This document shows positions 43,733-53,459 of a DNA stretch of 64,000 nucleotides, in pieces. The position numbers were made by a program, and so were the translations under genes. This DNA is from Pseudomonadota bacterium (GTDB taxonomy: Bacteria; Campylobacterota; Campylobacteria; Campylobacterales; Sulfurospirillaceae): positions 186,001 through 250,000 of the forward strand of contig JAGDMU010000006.1 of the NCBI GenBank assembly GCA_017860615.1, written 5' to 3'. Within the stretch, counting starts at the first letter, position 1. Each line of letters opens with the position of its first letter. The notes under the pieces were generated by a model. The model was given only the letters and a program-made list of their open reading frames with translations, was not told the DNA's origin and searched no databases.

Positions 43733-46700
43733 ATGTTTTCTAAATTTTTTATCAACCGACCCAATTTTGCCATTGTTGTTTCACTCATTATTATTATTGC
43801 AGGTATTATGGCGATTCGCACACTGCCTGTTCAAGAGTACCCCGATGTCGTCCCTCCGCAAATCATCGTCTCAACCACCTACCCAGGTGCAGATGCAAAA
43901 ACACTTGAAAATACCGTAGCTTCTGTACTGGAAGAGAAAATAAACGGCGTTGAAAACATGCTTTACATGATGTCAACCACCTCGCCAAGTGGCTTGCTAA
44001 CGATGAATCTTTATTTTGAAGTTGACACGGATATGGCGCAAGCAAAGCTTGATGTTAACAACCGTGTACGCTTGGCTGAGAGCAAACTACCCGATGCAGT
44101 AAAACGTCAAGGTGTCGAAGTAGCTGAGCGCTCCAATGACACACTACGTGTTTTAGTCCTATACTCCGATGATAATCGTTACGATACGGTTTTTATGTCT
44201 AACTACGCCATCAACAACATTCTTGAAGAGTTTAAACGCATCCCCGGTGTCTCCGAAGCGGTGGTTATCGGAAATCAAGAGTATTCCATTCGCGTTTGGA
44301 TCGACCCGCATAAACTCTCTTTTTACAATCTTACGACCAGTGATGTCATAAGCGCCATTAAAGCGCAAAATGAACAGTACCCTGTAGGGCAAATTGGACA
44401 AGAGCCTTTAGAGAAAAACCTTGCATTTACCTATACCGTAACCTCCACAGGAAGGCTTAATTCTCCCGAAGAATTCGAGCAAATCTTGGTTAAATCCAAT
44501 CCTGATGGCTCAGCCTTGAGACTTAAAGATGTTGCTTCACTAGAGCTTGGCTCTGAGATGATCCGCATTACCCTCACATCAAAAGCCAATGCCTTAGAGG
44601 TTTCTGATTTACTGGATCAAAAAATCGAAGAGATTAAAAAAGGCTTCCCCGAAGGACTCAAAGTTGATGCTACGTATGATCCTACACAATTTGTAAGAGC
44701 TTCTATCAAAGAGGTGATCGAAACGCTTTTAGAAGCGGTGGTTCTGGTCGTTTTTGTCGTGTACCTTTTCTTAGGCAACATAAGGGCAACGATCATACCC
44801 GTACTTGCCATTCCCGTCTCCATCATAGGCACATTTGCAGGCTTTTACGCCACGGGCTTTTCCATCAACCTGCTCACCCTTTTTGGCTTAACCCTAGCTA
44901 TTGGTCTGGTGGTCGATGATGCGATTATTGTCATTGAAAATGTTGAACGGATTTTGAGAAAAGAAGCTTTAAGTGTTAAAGAGGCGACCATTAAAGCGAT
45001 GCAAGAGATCACTGCACCTGTTCTTGCCATCGTTCTTGTCTTGAGTGCTGTTTTTATTCCTTCCGCCTTTATGGGTGGGCTTAGTGGTACGATGTCGCGT
45101 CAATTTGCTATTACCATTGTCATTTCAGTCGCCATCTCAGGGCTTGTGGCATTAACACTCACACCTGCTCTGTGTTCGCTTCTTCTCAAACATGAAGAGG
45201 AAGAGCCTATTTGGATTATTCGCAAGTTTAACGCCATGTTTGATTATATTACGCACCATTTTGGGCAAATTGTCCAAACAACCATTCGCTTTAGCCTTTT
45301 CAACCTTCTTCTTTTTGGCATTATGCTTTTTGCCATTACAAAACTGATGCACACGATTCCTTCAGGGCTTATCCCCAAAGAGGACAAAGGAACATTTTTT
45401 GTGGTCAGTAATTTACCTGCGGCAGCTTCACTCTCACGTACGCATGAAGTGAACATCGAAGTCGGAAATGTTGCATTGCAACACCCTTCGGTTATTAAAG
45501 TTGGCGGTTTCTCAGGCAGTGATTTTAGCTCCAAAGCCTATACAACAGATGCAGGATACAGTTATATCAAACTCGCCCACTGGGATGAGCGAAAAGAGGC
45601 AAACCAAAGCATTGAGGCTATTTCGAAAGAGGTGATTCAAAAAATCTCTAAGACTAAAGAAGCGCGTGTGGCAGCAGTCACACCTTCAACCATTAGCGGT
45701 CTTGGTGTCGCAGGTGGTTTTGAGCTGTACATTCAAGATCGAGCTAATGGCAATTACCAACAACTTGAAACCTATGCTAAGGAAATTGTGCAAAAAGCCA
45801 ATGAGCGCAAAGAACTGCGTTCTGTTCGTAGCACACTTAGCTCTAGCACACCCCAATACCAAATTACCGTCAATAACCAAAAAGTCAAAGCGTATGGAAT
45901 TGAGATTGCCGACGTTTACACGACCATCCAAGCAACATTTGGTAGCGTGTATGTCAATGACATTAACCTTTTTGGACGAAATTATCGTGTGAATGTTCAA
46001 GCAAAAGGCGATTTTCGAGAAGATAATAAAAACTACAATGATGTTTTTATGCGCACAAGTGATGGAAACTTTGTCTCGTTAGGAGATTTGGTTTCATTCA
46101 AACGTGTTATTAATCCAAGCATTACAAAACGTTTCAATATGTTTCCATCCGCTCAAATTCTAGGTGAAACCAATGTGGGCTACTCTTCTGGCGAAGGGCT
46201 TAAAATCATGGAAGAGATCGCGGCTGAAGTGCTACCAAATGGTTACTCTATCGCATGGGGTGGGGCTTCACTTCAAGAGAAAAAACTCTTAGAAACAGGC
46301 AATCTCTCTTTTATCTTTGCAATTATCTTTATTTTCCTGATTCTCGTTGCACTGTATGAAAGTTGGATGATTCCTTGGGCAATTGTTTTAGCCGTTCCTT
46401 TCTCCTTTTTGGGTGCAGAACTGAGTGTTTGGTTGCGAGGGCTTCAAAATGACATCTACTTCCAAATAGGACTCATCACACTTGTGGGACTTTCGGCTAA
46501 AAATGCCATTTTGATGGTCGAATTTGCACTGCAAAAGCTCGAAGAAGGTTATACGCTCATTGATGCAACGATAGAGGGAGCGAAGATTCGTTTTCGCCCT
46601 ATCATCATGACCTCCTTTGCTTTCATCGCAGGGACGCTGCCACTCGCACTGAGTTCAGGTGCAGGCGCTAACAGCCGTCATGTCATCGGTACTACGGTTG

Positions 46701-46807
46701 TGGGCGGAATGATCACACTCACCCTCATCGGTGTCTTTTTTACCCCACTCTTTTTCTATCTCATTATGAAGATTAAAGAAAAAATCTCACTTGCGTTCAA
46801 GTCCTAA
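43733..46807 (+). CDS. RND (HAE1/AcrB-like) efflux pump inner-membrane protein
   Basis: 1024 residues, full length, with two sets of helices and two periplasmic loops. MFSKFFINRPNFAIVVSLII, PVQEYPDVVPPQI, GLTLAIGLVVDDAIIVIENV with the paired Asp of the proton relay, SAVFIPSAFMGGLSG, PKEDKGTF, and near the C-terminus GLITLVGLSAKNAILMVEFA. Exports drugs or toxic compounds by proton antiport. There is no adjacent membrane-fusion or outer-membrane gene; the divergent ABC ATPase is 99 bp upstream. AAAGGTAGT is a modest ribosome site. The 3' end overlaps the broken LysE gene by 21 bp. Confidence 0.95.
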   Translation: MFSKFFINRPNFAIVVSLIIIIAGIMAIRTLPVQEYPDVVPPQIIVSTTYPGADAKTLENTVASVLEEKINGVENMLYMMSTTSPSGLLTMNLYFEVDTDMAQAKLDVNNRVRLAESKLPDAVKRQGVEVAERSNDTLRVLVLYSDDNRYDTVFMSNYAINNILEEFKRIPGVSEAVVIGNQEYSIRVWIDPHKLSFYNLTTSDVISAIKAQNEQYPVGQIGQEPLEKNLAFTYTVTSTGRLNSPEEFEQILVKSNPDGSALRLKDVASLELGSEMIRITLTSKANALEVSDLLDQKIEEIKKGFPEGLKVDATYDPTQFVRASIKEVIETLLEAVVLVVFVVYLFLGNIRATIIPVLAIPVSIIGTFAGFYATGFSINLLTLFGLTLAIGLVVDDAIIVIENVERILRKEALSVKEATIKAMQEITAPVLAIVLVLSAVFIPSAFMGGLSGTMSRQFAITIVISVAISGLVALTLTPALCSLLLKHEEEEPIWIIRKFNAMFDYITHHFGQIVQTTIRFSLFNLLLFGIMLFAITKLMHTIPSGLIPKEDKGTFFVVSNLPAAASLSRTHEVNIEVGNVALQHPSVIKVGGFSGSDFSSKAYTTDAGYSYIKLAHWDERKEANQSIEAISKEVIQKISKTKEARVAAVTPSTISGLGVAGGFELYIQDRANGNYQQLETYAKEIVQKANERKELRSVRSTLSSSTPQYQITVNNQKVKAYGIEIADVYTTIQATFGSVYVNDINLFGRNYRVNVQAKGDFREDNKNYNDVFMRTSDGNFVSLGDLVSFKRVINPSITKRFNMFPSAQILGETNVGYSSGEGLKIMEEIAAEVLPNGYSIAWGGASLQEKKLLETGNLSFIFAIIFIFLILVALYESWMIPWAIVLAVPFSFLGAELSVWLRGLQNDIYFQIGLITLVGLSAKNAILMVEFALQKLEEGYTLIDATIEGAKIRFRPIIMTSFAFIAGTLPLALSSGAGANSRHVIGTTVVGGMITLTLIGVFFTPLFFYLIMKIKEKISLAFKS

Positions 46808-47351
46808 AAGCCCAAAGCCAAGAGCGATGAAAATCGCTCCGCTGATGCGGTTAAACCATAACGCTCTTTGATTGGTTATAAACCACGACTTAAGTCGTCT
46901 TGTAAAATACGCATAACCCATGAGTGTGAAAAACGAAAATGCCATAAAGGTCAATGTTAAGATGAAAAACTGCTCCAAAAGTGGTGCTCAAAAAAGCTTT
47001 TTGAAAAATCTTTGCATAATGCACTCTACGTTTATGATGCTCAAGATCCACCTGTTTAAAAATATTTCCGAAGGCACGAAACTGCTTGATTCCAATGTAA
47101 ATAAGATAACACGCACCTAAAATTTTAAATGTTAAAAAAAGCACGGCTGAAGTTTTCAAAACAACTCCAAGCCCCAACATTGCGGCACTTGAGAGGACAA
47201 ATAGTCCAACAACATTGCCAAGCGATGAAAAAGAGACTGCTTTAAGATCATACATTACAGAGTTATTGATCGCTAAAAGTACTGCAGGACCTGGGCTGAT
47301 AATTGCGATAAGTGCGACTATTGCATACAAAAACCATGTGTGAAGTTCCAT
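46787..47351 (-). pseudogene. LysE/RhtB-type exporter broken by an internal deletion and frameshift
   Basis: The 5' part (47351 down to about 47000) reads as a good LysE N-terminus: ALIAIISPGPAVLLAINNSV, SFSSLGNVVGLFVLSSAA, LGACYLIYIGIKQFRA, ending ...YAKIFQKAFLS. In another frame, the segment from about 46987 to 46787 reads as the family C-terminus (EQFFILTLTFMAFSFFTL, ISGAIFIALGFGLL). The conserved middle, normally about 25 residues with an NPK-type motif, is missing at the junction near 46985-47000. A deletion of that part with loss of frame explains both halves. The product cannot be a working transporter. Confidence 0.85.
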
Positions 47352-47468
47352 TGTATGCCTTTTTGTTTTTGAACATTATAACACATTTTATTAGATCAAT
47401 ATATCTTGATATGAAAATATCATTGTGCTATACTGTGCAAAAATATATGTTTGATTAAAGGAAAAATG

Positions 47469-47903
47469 ATGGATTTTCTAATACGTAAAGCGACAGAGAA
47501 TGAATACAGAGCCATCATTCATCTGCTCACATCAAATGCTCTTCCAACCGCTGATATTTATGAGAAAAACATCACGCTTTTTGTGGGGGTAATCGATGAA
47601 AAAATTGTTGCAACCATAGGCATTGAGCAGTATGACAATGTGGCGCTTTTACGTTCATTGTGCGTCAAAGAAGGATTTAAAAACCAAAAACTTGGAGAGA
47701 AAATGCTCTCATATCTTCTGAGCTTTTGTGCCAATGAAAAGATCGAAACGCTCTATCTGATAACCACAACCGCGGAGCACTATTTTGTGCGCTATGGATT
47801 TGAGAAGATTACGCGCGAAAATACGTCTCAACCCATTCAACAAACCCGTGAATTTAGAGATATTTGCCCTACATCTGCTATTGTTATGCGTCTAAAACTC
47901 TAA
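47469..47903 (+). CDS. GNAT acetyltransferase, ArsN2-like
   Basis: 144 residues from the second of two adjacent ATGs, which is better spaced from AAAGGA. Resembles ArsN2-type enzymes, linked to arsenic resistance: LPTADIYEKNITLFVGV, ALLRSLCVKEGFKNQKLGEKML with the acetyl-CoA loop, LYLITTTAEHYFVRYGFEKI and CPTSAIVMRL. The real substrate is uncertain, since no ars genes are near. It is preceded by the broken LysE gene on the other strand. Confidence 0.82.
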   Translation: MDFLIRKATENEYRAIIHLLTSNALPTADIYEKNITLFVGVIDEKIVATIGIEQYDNVALLRSLCVKEGFKNQKLGEKMLSYLLSFCANEKIETLYLITTTAEHYFVRYGFEKITRENTSQPIQQTREFRDICPTSAIVMRLKL

Positions 47904-47913
47904 CGTTTAAGCC

Positions 47914-48315
47914 CTATTTCTTTTGTTGTTTATACATCTCTATCGTGGTTCGAAGATCATTGATGTCGGTATGCGTACCGACAACCTTAGTCGGATAACC
48001 ATGTGGATTGTATGTAATAACTTTGGCTTGATCGAGTACCCATTTGTAACTTCCATCATGGCAAAGCATACGATGTTGATGTTGGTAATGTTTGGTTTTT
48101 CCACTTAAAAGTGCCGTTAACTCATTGAGGCAGTAGTTTAAATCCTCAGGATGGATAAGCGACATCCATTTATCTTTTGTCTGTTCAAATGTGTGGTATT
48201 CATACCCTAACATTGACACCCATTGAGGGGATAAAGAGATAAGATTAGCGATAGGATTCCATTCCCAAAATCCGTGTCCTACGCATTCTAACATAGTGAT
48301 ATACTCTTTTCTCAT
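47914..48315 (-). CDS. Single-domain PAS protein
   Basis: 133 residues from the ATG at 48315 (AAAGGT upstream; a TTG two codons earlier is less likely). The whole chain is one PAS_3-type fold: GFWEWNPIANLISLSPQW, LGYEYHTFEQTKDKW, LIHPEDLNYCLNEL, HRMLCHDGSYKWVLDQAKVI, VVGTHTDINDLR. No output domain is present, so it could be a remnant of a larger signalling protein or a free sensor that binds another. The surface ends in a short charged helix. Confidence 0.85.
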   Translation of the reverse strand: MRKEYITMLECVGHGFWEWNPIANLISLSPQWVSMLGYEYHTFEQTKDKWMSLIHPEDLNYCLNELTALLSGKTKHYQHQHRMLCHDGSYKWVLDQAKVITYNPHGYPTKVVGTHTDINDLRTTIEMYKQQKK

Positions 48316-48395
48316 TGTCAAATACCTTTTGTCTTTCTTGTTTTCACGACAGGATTTTACACTGTCAATGTGACATTTACGTTACATATAAGATT

Positions 48396-48947
48396 TTACC
48401 ACCAGTAGGTCGGATAATGTCTTTGGCTATTTGAAGAGAGGTTGTTCACTAACAGTGCGACTAAAAGCATAATAAGCGCACCTAACCCTATAGGCGTAAG
48501 CGGATAAAGCCAGCTTAAAGAATGGATTTTTTCATTTCCCATGATATAAATGAGCGCCGTAGCACCACCTGGTGGGTGCATAGTGCGACTAAAGTGCATC
48601 ACCATAATCGAAAGTGAAACACTGAGGGCACATAAAAACTCTACAGAAAACAGTGGCGAAAAAAACTTCATCAAAATAACAGCAACACATGCGGAGAGAA
48701 CATGTCCTCCCAAAATATTACGGGGTTGCGAAAAATCTGCTTGAGGAGCACCGTAAATAAGTACAGCAGAGGCTCCAAAAGATCCTAATAGAAAAAATGT
48801 CTCTTCTATGGCGAAATAATATCCAAAAATAGCAACAAAATAGATGCCTAAAAAAGCACCAATGCCTGACCATATGATTTTACTTAAAGGCTTTCGTGAT
48901 GGTGGTTGCGACTTTGCTTTCATTCTTTGCACATAACTTTTTATCAC
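48396..48947 (-). CDS. HPP-family membrane protein
   Basis: 183 residues with about four to five helices. It carries the family's name motif in SRTMHPPGGATALIYIMG, plus LLGSFGASAVLIYGAP and SQPRNILGGHVLSA. Distant relatives in cyanobacteria and plastids transport nitrite, but the bacterial role is unproven. The start is a GTG at 48947 with GGGAG six bases upstream. It stands alone, divergent from a chemoreceptor. Confidence 0.88.
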   Translation of the reverse strand: MIKSYVQRMKAKSQPPSRKPLSKIIWSGIGAFLGIYFVAIFGYYFAIEETFFLLGSFGASAVLIYGAPQADFSQPRNILGGHVLSACVAVILMKFFSPLFSVEFLCALSVSLSIMVMHFSRTMHPPGGATALIYIMGNEKIHSLSWLYPLTPIGLGALIMLLVALLVNNLSSNSQRHYPTYWW

Positions 48948-49119
48948 ATTTTACTCCCAAAATAATTTTATTTATTTTAGAGAATTTGACGATTTTTTGG
49001 TATGACACACATCAAGCTTTTTTTTACTTTTTTCCTCATATTTACTTCTAAATTTACATATAATTTACGCAACTCCACTACCATACGCCCTTAAATCTGT
49101 ACACATGCAAAGGAACCGT

Positions 49120-50733
49120 ATGTCATTTTCGACAATTAAAGGTAAATTAACGCTTCTCTTGGTAGTCCTAGCTTTGGGATTTGGCGCTTTAGGGTATGAA
49201 ATTATCAAAGAAGGAAACGATGCTAAAATGGCGGCAACGAGGCTTGTCACGATAGCCAATATTGAAAAACTGACTTTGGAGCTTCGCATCGAACAGCGAA
49301 ATTATCAAGTTCATTTTCAAACTAAAAATCTAGAACAGTACGAAAAAGTGTACCAGCAGCTTTTACACGATCTTGATGCCCTAAAACTCATGCTTCTGAG
49401 TAAAGTTAACCATGATCGCATTGATGTGCTTAAGAAACTGCTTACAGAGTGGCACAGCATCAATGCCCCACGTATGGCACTTTATACCCAATACGGCAAA
49501 ACAATTTATGATGAAACATTTGCACAAACCCATAAAGAAGATGCTTTAAAACTCGATGCGCTTTATAAACAAAGTGCTCAATCTTTTGTTGTACTCATTG
49601 ACAAATTTAAAGAGTTAGCCGATGAAGTTAAAAAGTCCAATTTCAACCGTCTTGATACCAACAAGCTTATGTCTGAAATTGTACTCACTTTAGTTATGCT
49701 GATCGTTTTTAGCATTTTCTTTTTTGTCACGCGTTCGATCAAAAACTCCGTTGCACAAGCAAAAGAGAGCTGTGAAATCATGCGTGCTAACAAAGACCTC
49801 AGTAATCATATCCAGCTTCATTCCAAAGACGAGATCAGTGACATCATGGACTCGGTAAACAGCCTTATCGCCGATGTTGCAAGTGCACTCAACGTTGCCA
49901 AAGACAATGCCATCGAAAATGCCTCTGTCGCCGAAGAGCTCTCCAGCACCAGCCTTCAAATCGGCAAACGTGCCGAAGAAGAGGCAAAAGTTGTTTTTGA
50001 GACAACCAACGATGCCAAGGATGTTGCCAATGCCATCAGTGATGCCAGCGTACAGTCTCAAAATGTTAAAGATATTACTTCGCAGGCACAAGAAAGCTTA
50101 TTGAGTGCGCAAGCATTACTCAATGAAACCATCACGCAACTCTCTCAAACAGCCCACGCTGAGGCAGCTATGAATGAGCGTTTAAGCCATCTCTCCGAAG
50201 AGGCGGAACAAGTCAAATCGGTCTTAGATGTCATCGGTGATATCGCAGACCAGACCAATCTTTTAGCCCTCAATGCCGCCATTGAAGCAGCACGCGCGGG
50301 TGAACATGGTCGCGGTTTTGCCGTCGTTGCTGATGAAGTGCGAAAGTTGGCGGAACGAACCCAAAAAAGTCTTAGTGAAACCAATGCAACGGTCAATGTC
50401 ATCGTTCAATCCATCAGCGACATCAGTGGTGAGATGAACCATAACGCCAAACGCATTCATGAGCTCTCTGAGTTTTCCAACCAAGTCACAACCCAAACCA
50501 ACAATGCCGTAGGAATGCTAGACCAAAGCGTACTCGCAACCGAAGAAGTGGTCGATAAAGCCAATGGGAACGTTAAACTTATCAAAACGGCTGTCATCGA
50601 AAAAATCGGTGAGATCAACACACTTTCAAGTTCCAATGCTAGAAGTGTCGAAGAGATAGCAGCAGCTGCCGAGCACCTCTCTAAACTCTCCACAAATCTT
50701 AGCCATACCTTGGCACAATTCAAAACAGCTTAG
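49120..50733 (+). CDS. Transmembrane methyl-accepting chemotaxis protein
   Basis: The start at 49120 ([10 protein letters not shown]) has AAAGGA upstream. 537 residues. A membrane helix at about 8-28; a periplasmic four-helix-type sensor of about 160 residues rich in coiled segments; a second helix ([18 protein letters not shown]) near 190-207; a HAMP-like linker; then a long signalling coil with the tip [18 protein letters not shown] and [19 protein letters not shown]. Ligand unknown. A strong terminator follows at 50741. Confidence 0.94.
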   Translation: MSFSTIKGKLTLLLVVLALGFGALGYEIIKEGNDAKMAATRLVTIANIEKLTLELRIEQRNYQVHFQTKNLEQYEKVYQQLLHDLDALKLMLLSKVNHDRIDVLKKLLTEWHSINAPRMALYTQYGKTIYDETFAQTHKEDALKLDALYKQSAQSFVVLIDKFKELADEVKKSNFNRLDTNKLMSEIVLTLVMLIVFSIFFFVTRSIKNSVAQAKESCEIMRANKDLSNHIQLHSKDEISDIMDSVNSLIADVASALNVAKDNAIENASVAEELSSTSLQIGKRAEEEAKVVFETTNDAKDVANAISDASVQSQNVKDITSQAQESLLSAQALLNETITQLSQTAHAEAAMNERLSHLSEEAEQVKSVLDVIGDIADQTNLLALNAAIEAARAGEHGRGFAVVADEVRKLAERTQKSLSETNATVNVIVQSISDISGEMNHNAKRIHELSEFSNQVTTQTNNAVGMLDQSVLATEEVVDKANGNVKLIKTAVIEKIGEINTLSSSNARSVEEIAAAAEHLSKLSTNLSHTLAQFKTA

Positions 50734-50740
50734 TTTTTTT

Positions 50741-50766
50741 GTCCAAAGAGCACACCCTCTTTGGAC
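50741..50766 (+). terminator. Terminator after the chemoreceptor gene
   Basis: GTCCAAAGAG (50741-50750) pairs perfectly over 10 bp with CTCTTTGGAC (50757-50766) around a 6-nt loop, seven bases after the stop, followed by GCTTCTTTAG. Confidence 0.75.
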
Positions 50767-50821
50767 GCTTCTTTAGTATATCTTTGCTATCATAAAGCAC
50801 TTTATTGTTAAAGGGTTTTGC

Positions 50822-51637
50822 GTGTTAAATCAGAACATTTCGATCAAACTTACACCCGTATTTAAACCACGAGATGAAACATCAAGCATTCTCTTAGGTT
50901 TTTGTGGCGATGCCCTATTGATGGCTGTTGATGGCTCATTGCCCTCGGCACATTTGTTTGAAAGTTTGGGAGAACCACGCCATAGTTTTCACATCGGTGA
51001 AGTTGAAGAAGAGTTGTATACACTTCTCATTTGGGAAGAGAACATTGCCCTGCCCCAAGAGCTTGTCAAAACAAACTTACGCCAATTTTTAGACTTTCAT
51101 CCACCGCATCTTTTCGCGATGTTAAGCCGCGCTAAACAACTTGCACACTGGCTTTACGACAACCAATTTTGTGGTCGTTGCGGTGATCCTGTGGGCTACT
51201 CTGCCAAATTTTCATCACTTACGTGTAAAACGTGTGGCTTTACCATTTTTCCACGCCTTTCACCTGCGTGTATCGTGCTTATCACACGAAACGATGAGAT
51301 ACTTCTCGCACGCTCACCTTATTTTGAAGCAGGTATGTACAGCTTACTCGCTGGTTTCGTGGAAGCAGGAGAGAGTGTTGAAGAGGCAGTACATCGTGAA
51401 ATTTACGAGGAAGTAGGCATTCATGTCAAAAATCTTCGTTACTTTGGCTCTCAGCCATGGCCATTTCCACACTCTTTGATGCTAGGCTTTTTTGCTGAAT
51501 ATGATAGCGGTGAATTACGCTTGCAAGAAGAAGAGATTGAAGATGCCAAATGGTTTACCAAAGAGAACCTACCGCAGCTTCCAAAACTTGCAACCATTTC
51601 AGGCATCATGATAAACGATTGGCTTAAAAATCATTGA
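50822..51637 (+). CDS. nudC: NADH pyrophosphatase / decapping Nudix hydrolase
   Basis: 271 residues. A four-Cys zinc site (CGRCGDPVGYS and CKTCG) precedes a complete Nudix box (GFVEAGESVEEAVHRE then IYEEVGI), and the NudC-specific SQPWPFPHSLMLGF follows. Hydrolyses NADH and removes NAD caps from RNA 5' ends. The start is a GTG at 50822 with AAAGGG upstream. The N-terminal domain is divergent but about the normal size. Confidence 0.94.
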   Translation: MLNQNISIKLTPVFKPRDETSSILLGFCGDALLMAVDGSLPSAHLFESLGEPRHSFHIGEVEEELYTLLIWEENIALPQELVKTNLRQFLDFHPPHLFAMLSRAKQLAHWLYDNQFCGRCGDPVGYSAKFSSLTCKTCGFTIFPRLSPACIVLITRNDEILLARSPYFEAGMYSLLAGFVEAGESVEEAVHREIYEEVGIHVKNLRYFGSQPWPFPHSLMLGFFAEYDSGELRLQEEEIEDAKWFTKENLPQLPKLATISGIMINDWLKNH

Positions 51638-51692
51638 CTATTTATTGATCTTTTTCTGTTAAAATTGGCAAACTTTCAAAGAGGAGTTTGCC

Positions 51693-52610
51693 ATGCACAT
51701 GACCCCTGAAGCACTTTTTAACGCACGCCGTCATTTTCTTAAACTCGGAGCTGGCGCCCTGGTGAGCAGTACCGCTATTTCACAGCTTTTAGCAGAACTT
51801 CCCAAAGATTTAAGTCTCACATACATCCCTGATCCAAACCCTCAAAAACTCACACTTAACACGCTGGAACAAGCCAGTAATTACGTTAATTTTTACGAGT
51901 TTTCCACCGACAAAGAAGCACCCGTTAAACTCTCCCAAAAGATGAAAACAAGCCCATGGAATGTGGGATTTTTTGGAGAAATCAAGACAGAGCAGATGTT
52001 AGAGGTAGACGATCTCATCGCCAAATTTGGACTCGAAGAGCGCATCTACCGTTTTCGCTGTGTTGAAGGATGGTCAATGGTCGTGCCTTGGATAGGCTTT
52101 CCCCTTTACAAACTGCTTGATTACTTAGAACCCAACAGCAAAGCCAAATACGTCAAGTTCACCACACGCCATGACCCTTCGATGTTTCCCGACCAAGCCA
52201 AAGGTATCTTTGCCTCCATCAAACACCCTTATGTAGAGGGCTTGCGTATGGATGAGGCACGCCATCCACTCACCTTTATCGCTGTGGGGATGTACGGCAA
52301 ACGCTTGCTTCCACAAAATGGTGCACCGATTCGCCTTGTCGTGCCTTGGAAATACGGCTTTAAGTCCATCAAATCGCTCGATCTTATCGAATGTGTCGAG
52401 AGTGAGCCACTGAACACATGGCAAGAGCAAAACCCCAAAGAGTACGGCTTTTATGCCAATGTTAATCCTGCGGTTGACCATCCACGCTGGACACAAGCCA
52501 AAGAGCGCTTGCTGGGAAAACTCACTAAACAAGCTACTCTCCCCTTCAATGGTTACGAAAAAGAGGTTGCAGGACTTTACGCGGGAATGGACTTAAGGAA
52601 ATTCTTTTGA
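51693..52610 (+). CDS. msrP: Protein-methionine-sulfoxide reductase catalytic subunit
   Basis: Periplasmic molybdopterin enzyme that repairs oxidised methionines in exported proteins. 305 residues. A Tat-type leader with [15 protein letters not shown]; molybdenum-ligand C123 in [65 protein letters not shown] precedes the ATG. It overlaps msrQ by 4 bp (TTGA), the usual msrPQ arrangement. Confidence 0.96.
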   Translation: MHMTPEALFNARRHFLKLGAGALVSSTAISQLLAELPKDLSLTYIPDPNPQKLTLNTLEQASNYVNFYEFSTDKEAPVKLSQKMKTSPWNVGFFGEIKTEQMLEVDDLIAKFGLEERIYRFRCVEGWSMVVPWIGFPLYKLLDYLEPNSKAKYVKFTTRHDPSMFPDQAKGIFASIKHPYVEGLRMDEARHPLTFIAVGMYGKRLLPQNGAPIRLVVPWKYGFKSIKSLDLIECVESEPLNTWQEQNPKEYGFYANVNPAVDHPRWTQAKERLLGKLTKQATLPFNGYEKEVAGLYAGMDLRKFF

Positions 52611-53155
52611 AAGCCTTACTCGTCCTTTTTGCCCTGCTTCCTTTAGGCGTTGCCTATTACACATTAGACAACGCTATCGACCCCATTAAAATGCTTTACA
52701 ACACCACGGGCATAGGGGCAGTAACGCTACTTTTACTTTCACTCGTACCCTCTACCTGTAAAAGAATATGCCATATTAACACGCTTCCTTATCGTAAAAC
52801 CATCGGGCTTTTGAGCTTTATGTACGCTCTTTTACATGTAAGCGTTTTTGTCGTCTTAGACAGTGAATTTGACTTTGTCACCATCTTTGAAAAAAGCCTC
52901 AAAAAGCCCTTCATCTATGTTGGAGCTATCGCTTTTATCATCGTTCTTTTGATGGCACTCACTTCGTTTAAAAAACTCTTCGCCAAGTTTTCCAAGTACC
53001 ATAAAGCCGTTTACATCGCTCTATTGTTAGCCCTTTTGCATAGCTTCTGGGCACAAAAGGTGGCTGGGGTGTTTGAGTACGGCATTATCTTCGTTGGAGC
53101 GATACTTTTAGGGGAAAGAGTTTGGATGTGGCAAAAAAACCATAAAATTGTTTAA
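52607..53155 (+). CDS. msrQ: Heme-containing membrane subunit of the MsrPQ system
   Basis: 182 residues, about six helices, passing quinone-derived electrons to MsrP. TTG start overlapping the msrP stop. Motifs: [40 protein letters not shown] with a heme His, and [21 protein letters not shown] with another. The C-terminus [17 protein letters not shown] is echoed by a decayed copy at 54619-54671, beyond hipBA. The TTACATGTAA palindrome is at 52832. Confidence 0.93.
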   Translation: MKALLVLFALLPLGVAYYTLDNAIDPIKMLYNTTGIGAVTLLLLSLVPSTCKRICHINTLPYRKTIGLLSFMYALLHVSVFVVLDSEFDFVTIFEKSLKKPFIYVGAIAFIIVLLMALTSFKKLFAKFSKYHKAVYIALLLALLHSFWAQKVAGVFEYGIIFVGAILLGERVWMWQKNHKIV

Positions 53156-53216
53156 TATATTTGACATTTGCATATTAAAGTTATAAAATGTCTAAAATAT
53201 TAGTCAAGGAATCATT

Positions 53217-53459
53217 ATGGATTTAAAAGAGTTTGGCGCTCACATGGCACAGCTTCGTAAATCAAAAAAGGTGTCACAACAGCAACTCTCCCAAGACCTA
53301 AACATTTCCCGTGCCACCATTAGTTCCCTTGAAAATGGGACAAGCTCCGATGTCGGCATCAAAAAGATACTCCAAATCCTTGACTACCTAGGGTACGAAC
53401 TTACTTCAAAAGAAAAATCACCCTTCCCAACGTTTGAGGAGTTAAGAGATGCCAGATAA
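53217..53459 (+). CDS. hipB: HipB-like XRE antitoxin/repressor
   Basis: 80-residue helix-turn-helix protein: MAQLRKSKKVSQQQLSQDLN then ISRATISSLENGTSSDVGI, matching the Xre fold. It should bind its own promoter and restrain HipA. AAGGAATCATT precedes the ATG. It overlaps hipA by 11 bp, as is usual for a toxin-antitoxin pair. The C-terminal tail is about 20 residues. Confidence 0.9.
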   Translation: MDLKEFGAHMAQLRKSKKVSQQQLSQDLNISRATISSLENGTSSDVGIKKILQILDYLGYELTSKEKSPFPTFEELRDAR

